Assembly (NCBI RefSeq): GCF_001975785.1
Contig: NZ_MSFI01000001.1
Location: 62,001-126,000 of the forward strand
Direction: 5' to 3'
Source of the DNA: Domibacillus epiphyticus
Lineage (GTDB): Bacteria; Bacillota; Bacilli; Bacillales; Domibacillaceae
Length of the DNA stretch: 64,000 nt
Part shown: positions 31,100 to 39,733 of the stretch, piece after piece
How positions within the stretch are numbered: the first letter of the stretch is position 1
Layout of the letters: each line of letters begins with the position of its first letter
Translations under genes and position numbers: made by a program
The notes under the pieces: model-generated
The model's database searches: none
What the model saw: the letters and a program-made list of their open reading frames with translations, nothing else
Told to the model about the DNA's origin: nothing

Positions 31100-32179
31100 A
31101 TGAATGCAGCAACGAACAAACAAAACGAAGCACAGAAGCCATCAATTTATTCTTTGGAACTTCATGAAATGAAAGACTGGCTTACAGAAAACGGGGAAAA
31201 ACCTTTTCGTGCCGAGCAAATATTTGACTGGCTGTATGTAAAACGGGCGAAATCCGTAGATGAAATGACAAACTTGTCAAAAACATTACGGGAGAAACTG
31301 GAAGTTCATTTTGCATTCACTGTTTTAAAAACAGCGATTCAACAAGAATCCGCAGATGGCACCATCAAATTTTTGTTCGAACTGCATGACGGCTACTCCA
31401 TCGAAACGGTGTTAATGCGTCATGATTACGGAAACTCAATTTGTGTGACTACTCAAGTCGGCTGCCGCATTGGCTGTACATTTTGCGCATCCACACTCGG
31501 AGGTTTGAAACGAAACCTGGAAGCAGGGGAAATTGTTGCACAGGTGGTCAAAGTACAACAGGCGCTTGATGAAGTTGGTGAACGAGTCAGCTCGGTCGTT
31601 ATTATGGGCATCGGGGAACCATTTGATAATTATGATGAAATGATGTCATTTTTGAACATCATCAACCATGATAAAGGATTAAATATTGGAGCTCGTCACA
31701 TTACCGTCTCAACTAGCGGGATAGTGCCGAAAATTTACAAATTCGCAGATGAAAAAACACAAATTAATTTTGCTGTATCCCTTCATGCACCGAACGACGA
31801 ACTTCGAACAAAATTAATGCCAATAAACCGTGCGTATAAATTAAAAGATTTAATGGAAGCAATCCGCTATTATACAGAAAAAACGGGACGCCGCATCAGC
31901 TTTGAATACGGCTTGTTCGGCGGGGAAAATGATTCTGTTGCTCATGCGGAAGAACTAGCAGGGCTTATTAAAGGGATTAAGTGTCATGTCAACTTAATTC
32001 CGGTTAACTATGTACCGGAACGCAATTACGTTCGTACACCACGCAACAAAATATTTGAGTTTGAAAAAACATTGAAAAAGAATGGCGTGAATGTGACGAT
32101 CCGCCGTGAACAAGGAACAGATATCGATGCGGCATGTGGACAGCTTCGAGCGAAAGAGCGTGCTGGCGAAACGAGGTGA
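31100..32179 (+). CDS. rlmN: Dual-specificity RNA methyltransferase RlmN
   Basis: Radical-SAM enzyme methylating C2 of A2503 in 23S rRNA and A37 of some tRNAs. The 359-residue protein has the cluster motif [12 protein letters not shown] (CxxxCxxC, about residues 119-130), the SAM-binding [12 protein letters not shown] and the catalytic Cys in [10 protein letters not shown] near the C terminus (about residue 350). The second conserved Cys used in the ping-pong mechanism is therefore present. prpC starts five bases after the stop. Confidence 0.97.
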   Translation: MNAATNKQNEAQKPSIYSLELHEMKDWLTENGEKPFRAEQIFDWLYVKRAKSVDEMTNLSKTLREKLEVHFAFTVLKTAIQQESADGTIKFLFELHDGYSIETVLMRHDYGNSICVTTQVGCRIGCTFCASTLGGLKRNLEAGEIVAQVVKVQQALDEVGERVSSVVIMGIGEPFDNYDEMMSFLNIINHDKGLNIGARHITVSTSGIVPKIYKFADEKTQINFAVSLHAPNDELRTKLMPINRAYKLKDLMEAIRYYTEKTGRRISFEYGLFGGENDSVAHAEELAGLIKGIKCHVNLIPVNYVPERNYVRTPRNKIFEFEKTLKKNGVNVTIRREQGTDIDAACGQLRAKERAGETR

Positions 32180-32184
32180 CCAAA

Positions 32185-32937
32185 TTGAATGCTGTGTTTC
32201 GGACAGACAGGGGTCGAATTCGGGCTCACAATGAAGATAATGGCGGTGTATTTCATCATAAACAGTCCCTATGTTTAGCCGTTGTGGCGGATGGCATGGG
32301 CGGTCATAATGCAGGTGATATCGCCAGCCGCATGACGATTGAGGGGATGGAATACGCCTGGAATGAAGCAAATTCCCAAATTGAATCACCAGATGATGCA
32401 GTAGAATGGCTGAAGTCCACTATTTTTGAGATCAATGCTGCTATTTTGAACCATGCGAAAGAACATCCTGAATGCAGCGGAATGGGGACAACGCTTGTCA
32501 CTGCATTATGTACGGAGAAATATTGCACCATCGCAAGCATCGGCGACAGCCGGTGCTATTTGCAGAATGAAGACGGCTTTTCACAAGTTACAGAAGATCA
32601 TTCACTCGTTAATGAGCTCGTGAAATCTGGTGAAATAAGCCGCGCAGATGCAGAAAGCCATCCGAGAAAAAATGTGCTGACACGTGCGCTTGGCACCGAT
32701 GAAAAACTGACAGTTGATTACCGGACGATCATGTTTGAAGAAGGAGATTTTCTTCTTCTTTGTTCTGACGGTTTGTCTAACAAAGTAAGTGCTGTTGAAA
32801 TGAAAGACGTTCTTGAATCACCAGATTCGCTAGAATTAAAAGCGGATACACTCATTCAGATGGCCAATGAAAACGGGGGAGAGGACAATATTACGGTTGT
32901 CATCCTCGAACATTGTCCTGGCAGTGAAAGAGGGTGA
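32185..32937 (+). CDS. prpC: PP2C-type serine/threonine phosphatase PrpC
   Basis: Manganese-dependent PP2C phosphatase that reverses phosphorylation by PrkC. The 250-residue product has the PPM motifs RTDRGRIRAHNEDN, ADGMGGHNAGD, GMGTTLV, IGDSRCYL, LCSDGLSNKV and GEDNITVV, with all metal-binding aspartates. The start is TTG 32185, which aligns with the B. subtilis protein and has GAGGTGA five bases upstream; an in-frame GTG at 32176 is possible, but it lies inside that ribosome site. prkC follows after four bases. Confidence 0.95.
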   Translation: MNAVFRTDRGRIRAHNEDNGGVFHHKQSLCLAVVADGMGGHNAGDIASRMTIEGMEYAWNEANSQIESPDDAVEWLKSTIFEINAAILNHAKEHPECSGMGTTLVTALCTEKYCTIASIGDSRCYLQNEDGFSQVTEDHSLVNELVKSGEISRADAESHPRKNVLTRALGTDEKLTVDYRTIMFEEGDFLLLCSDGLSNKVSAVEMKDVLESPDSLELKADTLIQMANENGGEDNITVVILEHCPGSERG

Positions 32938-32941
32938 GTAA

Positions 32942-34885
32942 ATGCTGATTGGGAGACGATTAAGCGGCCGCTATAAAATCGAACGGACAATCGGTGGCGG
33001 CGGTATGGCCCACGTCTACCTTGCGCGGGATATTATTTTAGAACGGGATGTTGCAATCAAAGTTTTAAGATTTGATTTTGCCGGGGAAGATGAATTTTTA
33101 CGGCGGTTTCAACGAGAAGCACAAGCAGCATCGAGCCTGGTTCATCCGAATATTGTCAGTATTTATGATATTGGCGAAGAAGATAATGTGAATTTCATCG
33201 TTATGGAATATGTGGATGGCATGACGTTAAAAGAATACATTCAACAGTTTTCACCACTTCCATATGAAAAAGTGATAGATATAATGAAACAGATGACAGC
33301 CGCAGTAGCATTTGCTCATCAGCATTCAATTATTCACAGGGATATAAAACCGCATAATATGTTAATCGATCATGATGGCACCGTCAAAATTACTGATTTT
33401 GGGATTGCGATGGCGATGAGTGCAACGTCCATTACACAGACAAATGCGGTTCTCGGTTCTGTTCATTATATTTCACCTGAACAGGCAAGAGGTGGAATGG
33501 CAACGAAAAAGTCGGACATTTATGCACTTGGCATTGTCATGTACGAATTGTTAACAGGGAGTCTTCCTTTTTCAGGTGAATCTGCTGTATCTATTGCCTT
33601 AAAGCATTTACAGTCCGATACACCATCTGTACGACAGCTTTATCCAGATGTGCCGCAAAGTATTGAAAATATTGTTCTTCACGCAACTGCAAAAGATCCG
33701 TTTCACAGGTATGCAAATGCCGAAGCGATGGAAGCAGACCTTTCGACAGCACTTGAAGACTATCGTATTCATGAAGAAAAGTTTACAATACCGGATGAGG
33801 ATGATGAAGTAACGAAAGCAATTCCAATCATTGCTTCGAAGCCGCAGGAAAGCGAAAGAATCACCGCGCATGAGGAACCGGAGAAAAAATTTGCGCCCGA
33901 AAAAAAAGAAAAAAAACGCAAGAGTTGGCCATGGATTATTTTTATTCTTATGGTAATGGCGGTTGCTGCCTCAGTTATTTGGCCAATGGCAACAGCACCA
34001 AAAGATATAAACGTGCCTGATACGACAGAAAACGGTCTTGATGAAGCTGCATCCACACTCGTTACTGCGGGGCTGGCTGTCGGAGAATCGCAAGAAGAAT
34101 TCAGTGCGGACATACCGGAAGGAAAAGTCATTCGAACCTCCCCGGAAGCCGGAGAAACGGTAAAAGAAGGGACTAAAGTAGATTTGTATGTATCTGCTGG
34201 GAAAGAGCAATCAGACATGGCGGATTACACAGGAAAAACATTAGAAGAAACACGTGAACTGTTAGAAGAAGCCGGATTTCGCAATGTGAATGTAGAAATG
34301 GTTCACGACGAAAGTGAAGCGGGTACCGTCTTGGAACACAATCCCGAAGCTGGCGAGAAAGTTATCCCTGAAGAGGAAGATGTTAAACTGACTGTCAGTG
34401 CCGGACGTGCAAATGTTGTTCTAATTGATTTAACAGACTACAACAAAAAAAGTCTTGAAGATTATGAGGATTCTGCGGGCGTTACAGTCCATGTTGCTGG
34501 AGAAGAATATTCAGATACCGTAGATGCCGGACAGGTATTATCACAGTCACCCCAGGCCGGTAGTGAAGTGCCGTATGGAAGCACGGTTGAGGTAATCTTG
34601 TCCAAAGGACCGGAAGAAATTCCGCCCAAAAAGGTATTAAAAGACATTGTCATTCCATATGAACCTGGAACGGAAGGCGAACCGCAGGAAATTCAAATAT
34701 ATATTGAAGATATGGATCACAGCATGACGGAACCGTATGAGAAGTTTTTAATAACAGAAGATACGGAACGCACACTTGAATTTGTTTTTGAAGAAGGAAC
34801 AAAATCGGGTTTTAAAGTTATTCGAGATCAAATTGTCATTATGGATGAAACGATTCCATTTCCTGATGCTGATGAAAATGAATAA
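32942..34885 (+). CDS. prkC: Serine/threonine protein kinase PrkC with PASTA repeats
   Basis: Membrane kinase that senses muropeptides, wakes spores and adjusts wall synthesis and translation. The 647-residue protein has an N-terminal Hanks kinase domain: Gly loop GGGGMAHV, Lys in VAIKVL, HRDIKPHN, DFG and an activation loop rich in Thr and Ser (SATSITQTNAVLGS). A basic stretch and one membrane helix (WPWIIFILMVMAVAASVIWP, about 336-355) follow, then three PASTA repeats (about 360-425, 426-491 and 492-560) and a C-terminal Ig-like region. Repeats 2 and 3 lack the usual Val-Pro start. Confidence 0.97.
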   Translation: MLIGRRLSGRYKIERTIGGGGMAHVYLARDIILERDVAIKVLRFDFAGEDEFLRRFQREAQAASSLVHPNIVSIYDIGEEDNVNFIVMEYVDGMTLKEYIQQFSPLPYEKVIDIMKQMTAAVAFAHQHSIIHRDIKPHNMLIDHDGTVKITDFGIAMAMSATSITQTNAVLGSVHYISPEQARGGMATKKSDIYALGIVMYELLTGSLPFSGESAVSIALKHLQSDTPSVRQLYPDVPQSIENIVLHATAKDPFHRYANAEAMEADLSTALEDYRIHEEKFTIPDEDDEVTKAIPIIASKPQESERITAHEEPEKKFAPEKKEKKRKSWPWIIFILMVMAVAASVIWPMATAPKDINVPDTTENGLDEAASTLVTAGLAVGESQEEFSADIPEGKVIRTSPEAGETVKEGTKVDLYVSAGKEQSDMADYTGKTLEETRELLEEAGFRNVNVEMVHDESEAGTVLEHNPEAGEKVIPEEEDVKLTVSAGRANVVLIDLTDYNKKSLEDYEDSAGVTVHVAGEEYSDTVDAGQVLSQSPQAGSEVPYGSTVEVILSKGPEEIPPKKVLKDIVIPYEPGTEGEPQEIQIYIEDMDHSMTEPYEKFLITEDTERTLEFVFEEGTKSGFKVIRDQIVIMDETIPFPDADENE

Positions 34886-34896
34886 GGGGGTCCTTC

Positions 34897-35772
34897 ATGC
34901 CAGCAGGCAAAATTATTAAAGCATTAAGCGGTTTTTATTACGTTCTAGATGGAGAAGAAACGATTCAATGCCGGGGACGCGGTGTATTCCGGAAGCGAAA
35001 TATTACACCGCTCGTCGGTGATTATGTTGAATTTGAAGCAGAAAATGCCAAAGAAGGGTACATTTTATCGGTAGAAGAACGTAAGAACGATCTTGTGCGT
35101 CCGCCTGTCGCGAATGTCGATCAGGCAGTACTCGTTTTTTCGGCGATGGAGCCCACATTTAGCACTACGCTTCTCGATCGGTTTCTTGTACTCATTGAAT
35201 CAAAAGATATTGAACCGCTTATTTGCATTACAAAAATGGATTTATTGAATGAAATTGATGAAGTAGCGAAGTATGTATCTGATTATCGGAATATTGGCTA
35301 TACCGTAATTGAAACATCATCTGAAACGCTTGATGGCATAGAGGCACTTGCGGATTATTTACATGGTAAAACGTCTGTTTTTGCCGGTCAGTCAGGTGTT
35401 GGAAAATCGTCATTATTAAATGCTATTCGTCCCGATTTAGAATTGAAAACAAATGAAATATCTAATTCTCTTGGACGAGGAAAACATACAACCAGGCATG
35501 TTGAACTAATACCAGCAGCCGGTGGACTTGTCGCGGATACACCGGGATTCAGTTCCCTCGACTTTGATGGTCTCGAAATGGAAGATGTTTCATCATGCTT
35601 TCCTGAAATGGTGAAACGAAGCAATTCTTGTAAGTTTAGAGGATGTCTTCACATAAATGAGCCAAAATGTGCAGTGAAACAAGCGGTAGAAGATTCCATG
35701 ATCCCCTCATACCGATATGAACATTATTTGCAATTTATAGAGGAAATAAAAGAGAGAAAGCCGAGGTACTAG
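34897..35772 (+). CDS. rsgA: Ribosome small subunit-dependent GTPase RsgA (CpgA/YloQ)
   Basis: Late 30S assembly factor, a circularly permuted GTPase. The 291-residue protein has an N-terminal OB fold (about 1-65) and the permuted order G4 (TKMDLL), G1 ([12 protein letters not shown], about 168-179), G3 (DTPGFSS) and a C-terminal zinc finger ([16 protein letters not shown]). In B. subtilis it is phosphorylated by PrkC, and the adjacent prpC-prkC pair is conserved. ATG 34897 follows AAGGGGGT. Confidence 0.96.
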   Translation: MPAGKIIKALSGFYYVLDGEETIQCRGRGVFRKRNITPLVGDYVEFEAENAKEGYILSVEERKNDLVRPPVANVDQAVLVFSAMEPTFSTTLLDRFLVLIESKDIEPLICITKMDLLNEIDEVAKYVSDYRNIGYTVIETSSETLDGIEALADYLHGKTSVFAGQSGVGKSSLLNAIRPDLELKTNEISNSLGRGKHTTRHVELIPAAGGLVADTPGFSSLDFDGLEMEDVSSCFPEMVKRSNSCKFRGCLHINEPKCAVKQAVEDSMIPSYRYEHYLQFIEEIKERKPRY

Positions 35773-35774
35773 CT

Positions 35775-36434
35775 ATGATCAAAATAGCCCCTTCGATTTT
35801 ATCGGCCGATTTTGCAAGGCTTGGAGAAGAAGTGAAAGATGTGGAAAAAGGCGGTGCAGACTACATTCATATAGACGTGATGGACGGTCATTTTGTTCCT
35901 AATATTACGATTGGTCCTCTCATTGTGGAAGCGATCCGGCCGGTCACTAAACTTCCGCTTGACGTCCATTTAATGATTCAAAATCCGGATGCATATATTG
36001 AATCATTCGCAAATGCGGGAGCCGATATTATTACGGTACATGCAGAAGTGTGCCCTCATTTGCATCGAACCATTCAGCTTATCCGCTCATTTGGCGTAAA
36101 AGCAGGTGTTGTTCTTAATCCATCAACTCCGGAACATGTCCTTGAATATGTCATAAATGATATTGATATGGTGTTGATTATGACAGTCAATCCTGGATTT
36201 GGCGGGCAGGCATTTATTGAGGCGGTTGTACCAAAGATCCGCCGAGTCCGTCAAATGATAATAGATGCCGGTGTCAATGTCGATATTGAAATTGATGGCG
36301 GCGTGAATCCGGAAACGGCAAAAGTTTGTGCAGAAGCAGGTGCAAATGTACTTGTTGCCGGTTCAGCTATCTATAACAAGGATGATCGCGGTGCTGCGAT
36401 AAAAGAAATTCGCCGTGCTGCCGAAAACGCGTGA
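35775..36434 (+). CDS. rpe: Ribulose-phosphate 3-epimerase
   Basis: Interconverts ribulose 5-phosphate and xylulose 5-phosphate in the pentose phosphate pathway. The 219-residue TIM barrel has the metal and catalytic residues in [49 protein letters not shown] and [11 protein letters not shown]. It begins two bases after rsgA and overlaps thiN by four bases (GTGA), an order shared with B. subtilis. Confidence 0.97.
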   Translation: MIKIAPSILSADFARLGEEVKDVEKGGADYIHIDVMDGHFVPNITIGPLIVEAIRPVTKLPLDVHLMIQNPDAYIESFANAGADIITVHAEVCPHLHRTIQLIRSFGVKAGVVLNPSTPEHVLEYVINDIDMVLIMTVNPGFGGQAFIEAVVPKIRRVRQMIIDAGVNVDIEIDGGVNPETAKVCAEAGANVLVAGSAIYNKDDRGAAIKEIRRAAENA

Positions 36435-37090
36435 TCATCCGCATTGTCGCCGGAGGTCCTGAACAGGAGCTTCCAGAGTTTCATATAAATAATACAGATG
36501 AAACGGAATGGATCGGGGTTGACCGCGGTGCATTGTATTTACTTGATCGCGGTATTACACCGTCAAAAGCATTTGGGGATTTTGATTCCGTGTCTCCTTC
36601 AGAATGGAAAAGAATTTCTGATTTAGTCTCGGATCATGTGCAATTTCCATCAGAAAAAGACGAAACGGACCTGGAGATTGCTTTAAATTACGCTATTAGC
36701 CAAAACCCGGATGCTATTGAGCTCTATGGTGTAACAGGGGGCCGCCTCGACCATTTTTTCGGAGCGGTCACACTTCTGATGAAAGAGGAATTAAGGGGGG
36801 GACCCTCTGTAACGATTATTGATCGGCAAAATCGAATAAACATTTATAACCCTGGGCGTGTAGTAATAAACGCGGAGAAGAATATAAAATATTATTCGTT
36901 TTTTGCCATGAATGAAAAGGTGGAGGGGTTAACGCTTCAAGGGTTTAAATACCCGCTTGAGGATTACTTGCTCAAAAGCGGTTCATCCCGATGTGTCAGT
37001 AATGAATTAAATGATAAAAAAGGGGTCTTTTCATTCGATTCGGGCATATTAATGGTAGTAAGAAGTATTGACGGGGGGATGAGCCGTTGA
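36431..37090 (+). CDS. thiN: Thiamine diphosphokinase
   Basis: Transfers pyrophosphate from ATP to thiamine, giving the cofactor thiamine diphosphate. The 219-residue product has the N-terminal substrate motifs [23 protein letters not shown] and [12 protein letters not shown], and TGGRLDH, then a C-terminal beta-sandwich domain. The start is GTG 36431, overlapping the rpe stop. Its own stop codon overlaps the TTG start of spoVM, which may couple translation of a housekeeping and a sporulation gene. Confidence 0.93.
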   Translation: MIIRIVAGGPEQELPEFHINNTDETEWIGVDRGALYLLDRGITPSKAFGDFDSVSPSEWKRISDLVSDHVQFPSEKDETDLEIALNYAISQNPDAIELYGVTGGRLDHFFGAVTLLMKEELRGGPSVTIIDRQNRINIYNPGRVVINAEKNIKYYSFFAMNEKVEGLTLQGFKYPLEDYLLKSGSSRCVSNELNDKKGVFSFDSGILMVVRSIDGGMSR

Positions 37091-37170
37091 AATTTTACAC
37101 ATTAAAGCTGCCAAAGTTTGTGGGCGGGATGATCAGAATGGTATTGTCTGCAGGGAGAAAGAATAAATAA
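37087..37170 (+). CDS. spoVM: Stage V sporulation protein M (short amphipathic peptide)
   Basis: A 27-residue peptide beginning [20 protein letters not shown], very close to B. subtilis SpoVM. SpoVM is an amphipathic helix that recognises the convex curvature of the forespore membrane and anchors the coat ATPase SpoIVA. Pro9, which is essential for its shallow insertion, is conserved, and the tail is AGRKNK. The start is TTG 37087 with a GGGGGG stretch eight bases upstream, overlapping the thiN stop (TTGA). A bidirectional terminator begins right after the stop. Confidence 0.93.
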   Translation: MKFYTLKLPKFVGGMIRMVLSAGRKNK

Positions 37171-37205
37171 AAAAGCACCTGTGCCATTGAGGTACAGGTG
37201 CTTTT
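37171..37205. terminator. Bidirectional terminator between spoVM and rpmB
   Basis: AAAAGCACCTGT (37171-37182) and ACAGGTGCTTTT (37194-37205) pair perfectly across an 11-base loop. A and T runs flank both sides, so it can stop both the plus-strand spoVM transcript and the minus-strand rpmB transcript. Confidence 0.88.
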
Positions 37206-37217
37206 AACTATAGAAGA

Positions 37218-37406
37218 TTATACGCGTTCCACTTTTCCGGATTTAAGCGCACGAGCAGAAACCCATACACGTTTCGGTTTACCGTCTACGAGGATGCGAA
37301 CTTTTTGCAGGTTAGCGCCCCATGTACGTTTGCTTGAGTTCATTGCGTGTGAACGATTATTTCCAGTACGTGCTTTACGGCCAGAGATAACACATTGTTT
37401 TGGCAT
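37218..37406 (-). CDS. rpmB: 50S ribosomal protein L28
   Basis: Large-subunit protein L28, 62 residues, the standard length. It begins [20 protein letters not shown] and has the conserved [13 protein letters not shown] segment and the basic C terminus. The start is the ATG complementary to 37404-37406, with AAGGAGTGA upstream. It lacks a full set of CxxC pairs, so it appears to be the zinc-free form. It stands alone on the minus strand, between spoVM and yloU, as in B. subtilis. Confidence 0.97.
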   Translation of the reverse strand: MPKQCVISGRKARTGNNRSHAMNSSKRTWGANLQKVRILVDGKPKRVWVSARALKSGKVERV

Positions 37407-37569
37407 TTTATTCACTCCTTACTGTTCAGGATTAACATAATCTGTTTTCATATGTGCAAGACACTTAAATAATTTATCATACTAAGATGACGAATGCAAC
37501 TACTTCAGTAAAGTCTTTCAAGAAAAAAACCTTGACACTAAATAGAACAACAGCCATTAATAGAGTGAG

Positions 37570-37599
37570 TTGTGAATATATATATAAATATAGTAAAAT
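37570..37599 (+). promoter_or_regulatory. Probable sigma-A promoter of yloU-fakA
   Basis: TTGTGA (37570-37575) and TAAAAT (37594-37599) are separated by 18 bases and lie about 33 bases before the yloU start. A second candidate -35, TTGACA at 37532-37537, has no convincing -10 partner. The 226-base gap between rpmB and yloU should also hold the divergent rpmB promoter, which I could not place. Confidence 0.55.
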
Positions 37600-37632
37600 G
37601 AACATAGTTCGATTCGCAAGGGAGGATTTTTT

Positions 37633-37995
37633 GTGACGATTGAATTGAAAACAGAGCTTGGACACATTGACATATCAAACGAAGTGATTGCGATGATTGC
37701 CGGCGGAGCTGCAGTGGATTGCTATGGCATTGTTGGCATGTCTTCAAAAAAGCAGTTGAAAGACGGTATTGCTGAAATTTTACGCCGTGAAAATTTTACG
37801 CGCGGTGTTGTTGTCCGCCAGGAAGAAGATCGCGTTTTTATTGATATGTACATAATTGTGAGCTACGGAACGAAAATTTCGGAAGTGGCAAGCAATGTAC
37901 AATCAAAAGTCAAATATACACTTAATAAAACGGTCGGCCTTTCGGTTGATTCTGTTAATATTTTTGTACAGGGTGTACGGGTTACGAACCCGTAG
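37633..37995 (+). CDS. Asp23/Gls24 family envelope stress response protein YloU
   Basis: A 120-residue Asp23/Gls24 family protein (YloU in B. subtilis). Family members are small, abundant, membrane-associated proteins induced by alkaline or envelope stress; the exact activity is unknown. Conserved segments are ISNEVIAMIAGGAAVDCYGIVGM, the central DMYIIVSYGTKISEVASNVQ and the C-terminal VNIFVQGVRV. The start is GTG 37633 with GGGAGG eight bases upstream. It directly precedes fakA (17 bases), an association kept across Firmicutes and suggesting a link to lipid metabolism. Confidence 0.93.
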   Translation: MTIELKTELGHIDISNEVIAMIAGGAAVDCYGIVGMSSKKQLKDGIAEILRRENFTRGVVVRQEEDRVFIDMYIIVSYGTKISEVASNVQSKVKYTLNKTVGLSVDSVNIFVQGVRVTNP

Positions 37996-38012
37996 TGTGA
38001 GGAGGAAATTTC

Positions 38013-39677
38013 GTGGCTATTACTTCATTGGACGGACTGCGTTTTGCCAGGATGGTGCAGGCAGGCGCGCAGCATCTATCTGCAAATGCCGCAATGGTTG
38101 ATGCATTAAACGTTTTCCCGGTACCGGACGGAGATACGGGAACAAATATGAATTTGTCTATGACGTCTGGAGCAAAGGAAACGGAACAAACTAAACAGGC
38201 GCATTTTGGCAAAACAGCTGAAGCGCTCTCAAAAGGACTGCTAATGGGCGCACGGGGAAATTCGGGCGTCATTTTGTCCCAATTGTTCCGTGGCTTCTCA
38301 AAAGCGATCGCGGGAAAACAGGAAGTGAATGCATTTGAATTGGCTGCTGCGTTTGAAGCAGGAGTACAGACCGCATATAAAGCTGTCATGAAACCTGTCG
38401 AGGGGACGATATTAACCGTCGCAAAAGATGCGGCAAGAAAAGCAGTCGAAAAAGCGCATAAAGAGACGAATGTGATTGCGGTCGTTGAGGCGCTTGTTGA
38501 AGAAGGACAGGCGTCGTTAAACCGTACTCCTGACCTTTTGCCTGTTTTAAAAGAAGTCGGCGTTGTCGACAGCGGCGGTCAAGGACTTCTACTCGTATAT
38601 GAAGGCTTCCTTGCCGAATTAAAAGGGGAGGCGCTTCCGGCGCCGCTCTCAACCCGTCAAGATTTGGCGGATCTTGTTAGTGCTGAACATCATAAAAGCG
38701 TTCAAAGCTTTATGAGCACTGAAGATATTGAATTTGGCTACTGCACGGAATTTATGGTGAAATTTGATCCTGATAAATTGTCTAAACATCCGTTTTCGGA
38801 AGAGGACTTCCGTAATGAGTTGAGTCAATTTGGCGATTCGCTTCTCGTCATATCTGATGATGAGATTGCAAAAGTACATATTCATGCGGAACATCCTGGT
38901 GATGTACTTTCGTGCGGTCAAAAATACGGCAGCCTGATTAATATGAAAATAGAAAATATGCGGGAACAACACAGCGCGATTACCGGCGGGGCTGCTGAAG
39001 CACCAAAACCTGCAGAAAAAGCACGTTACGGTATTGTTTCGGTTGCAATGGGAGCTGGTGTTGCTGAACTGTTTAAAAGTATTGGGGCCACGTTTGTTAT
39101 TGAGGGCGGGCAGACAATGAACCCATCGACGGAGGATATCGTAAAAGCGATTCATGATTCACATGCGGACCACGTGATTGTACTCCCGAATAATAAAAAT
39201 ATTATTATGGCTGCTGAGCAGGCAGCGGAAGTGTCTGAAGCAAGCGTCTCCGTTGTGCCGACAAAAACAGTTCCTCAAGGTCTAGCAGCATTGATTGCTT
39301 TTAACCCGGATGGGGATGAACAGTCGAATAAACGTGCGATGACAAATGCAGCAGGTCATGTAAAAACAGGGCAGATTACTCATGCTGTGCGGGATACGAG
39401 CATTGACGGTATTGAGATCAAAAAAGATGACTTTATGGGCCTTGCGGAAGGGAAAATTGTTGTAACGAATGACAATAAAATGACAGCTGTTACAGAGCTT
39501 CTTGATACACTCCTTGATGACGAATCAGAAATTGTCACAATCATTTTTGGACAGGACGCATCAGAAGCGGAAGTAGAACAGGTTGTATCATATATTGAAG
39601 AAAATTTCCCAGGTGTGGAAGCGGAAGTTCATAACGGACAGCAGCCGCTTTATCCGTTTATTTTCTCAATCGAATAA
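38013..39677 (+). CDS. fakA: Fatty acid kinase catalytic subunit FakA (YloV)
   Basis: ATP-dependent kinase that phosphorylates fatty acids carried by FakB proteins; the acyl phosphate feeds PlsX/PlsY phospholipid synthesis. The 554-residue protein has an N-terminal DAK2 nucleotide-binding domain with the metal-binding aspartates in FPVPDGDTGTNM (about residues 35-46) and GARGNSGVILSQ, a middle domain, and a DegV-like C-terminal domain. The start is GTG 38013 after GGAGGAAA. B. subtilis has sdaAB-sdaAA between this gene and recG; here only a terminator separates them. plsX lies in the next operon. Confidence 0.94.
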   Translation: MAITSLDGLRFARMVQAGAQHLSANAAMVDALNVFPVPDGDTGTNMNLSMTSGAKETEQTKQAHFGKTAEALSKGLLMGARGNSGVILSQLFRGFSKAIAGKQEVNAFELAAAFEAGVQTAYKAVMKPVEGTILTVAKDAARKAVEKAHKETNVIAVVEALVEEGQASLNRTPDLLPVLKEVGVVDSGGQGLLLVYEGFLAELKGEALPAPLSTRQDLADLVSAEHHKSVQSFMSTEDIEFGYCTEFMVKFDPDKLSKHPFSEEDFRNELSQFGDSLLVISDDEIAKVHIHAEHPGDVLSCGQKYGSLINMKIENMREQHSAITGGAAEAPKPAEKARYGIVSVAMGAGVAELFKSIGATFVIEGGQTMNPSTEDIVKAIHDSHADHVIVLPNNKNIIMAAEQAAEVSEASVSVVPTKTVPQGLAALIAFNPDGDEQSNKRAMTNAAGHVKTGQITHAVRDTSIDGIEIKKDDFMGLAEGKIVVTNDNKMTAVTELLDTLLDDESEIVTIIFGQDASEAEVEQVVSYIEENFPGVEAEVHNGQQPLYPFIFSIE

Positions 39678-39679
39678 AC

Positions 39680-39706
39680 AAGGAGAGGGAGAAATCTCTC
39701 TCTTTT
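39680..39706 (+). terminator. Probable terminator after fakA
   Basis: GGAGAGGGAGA (39682-39692) pairs with TCTCTCTC (39695-39702), followed by four T. The stem is purine/pyrimidine-biased and can slip, so termination may be partial. Confidence 0.55.
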
Positions 39707-39733
39707 TCACATTTTAAGAAAGGAGGAATGGAT

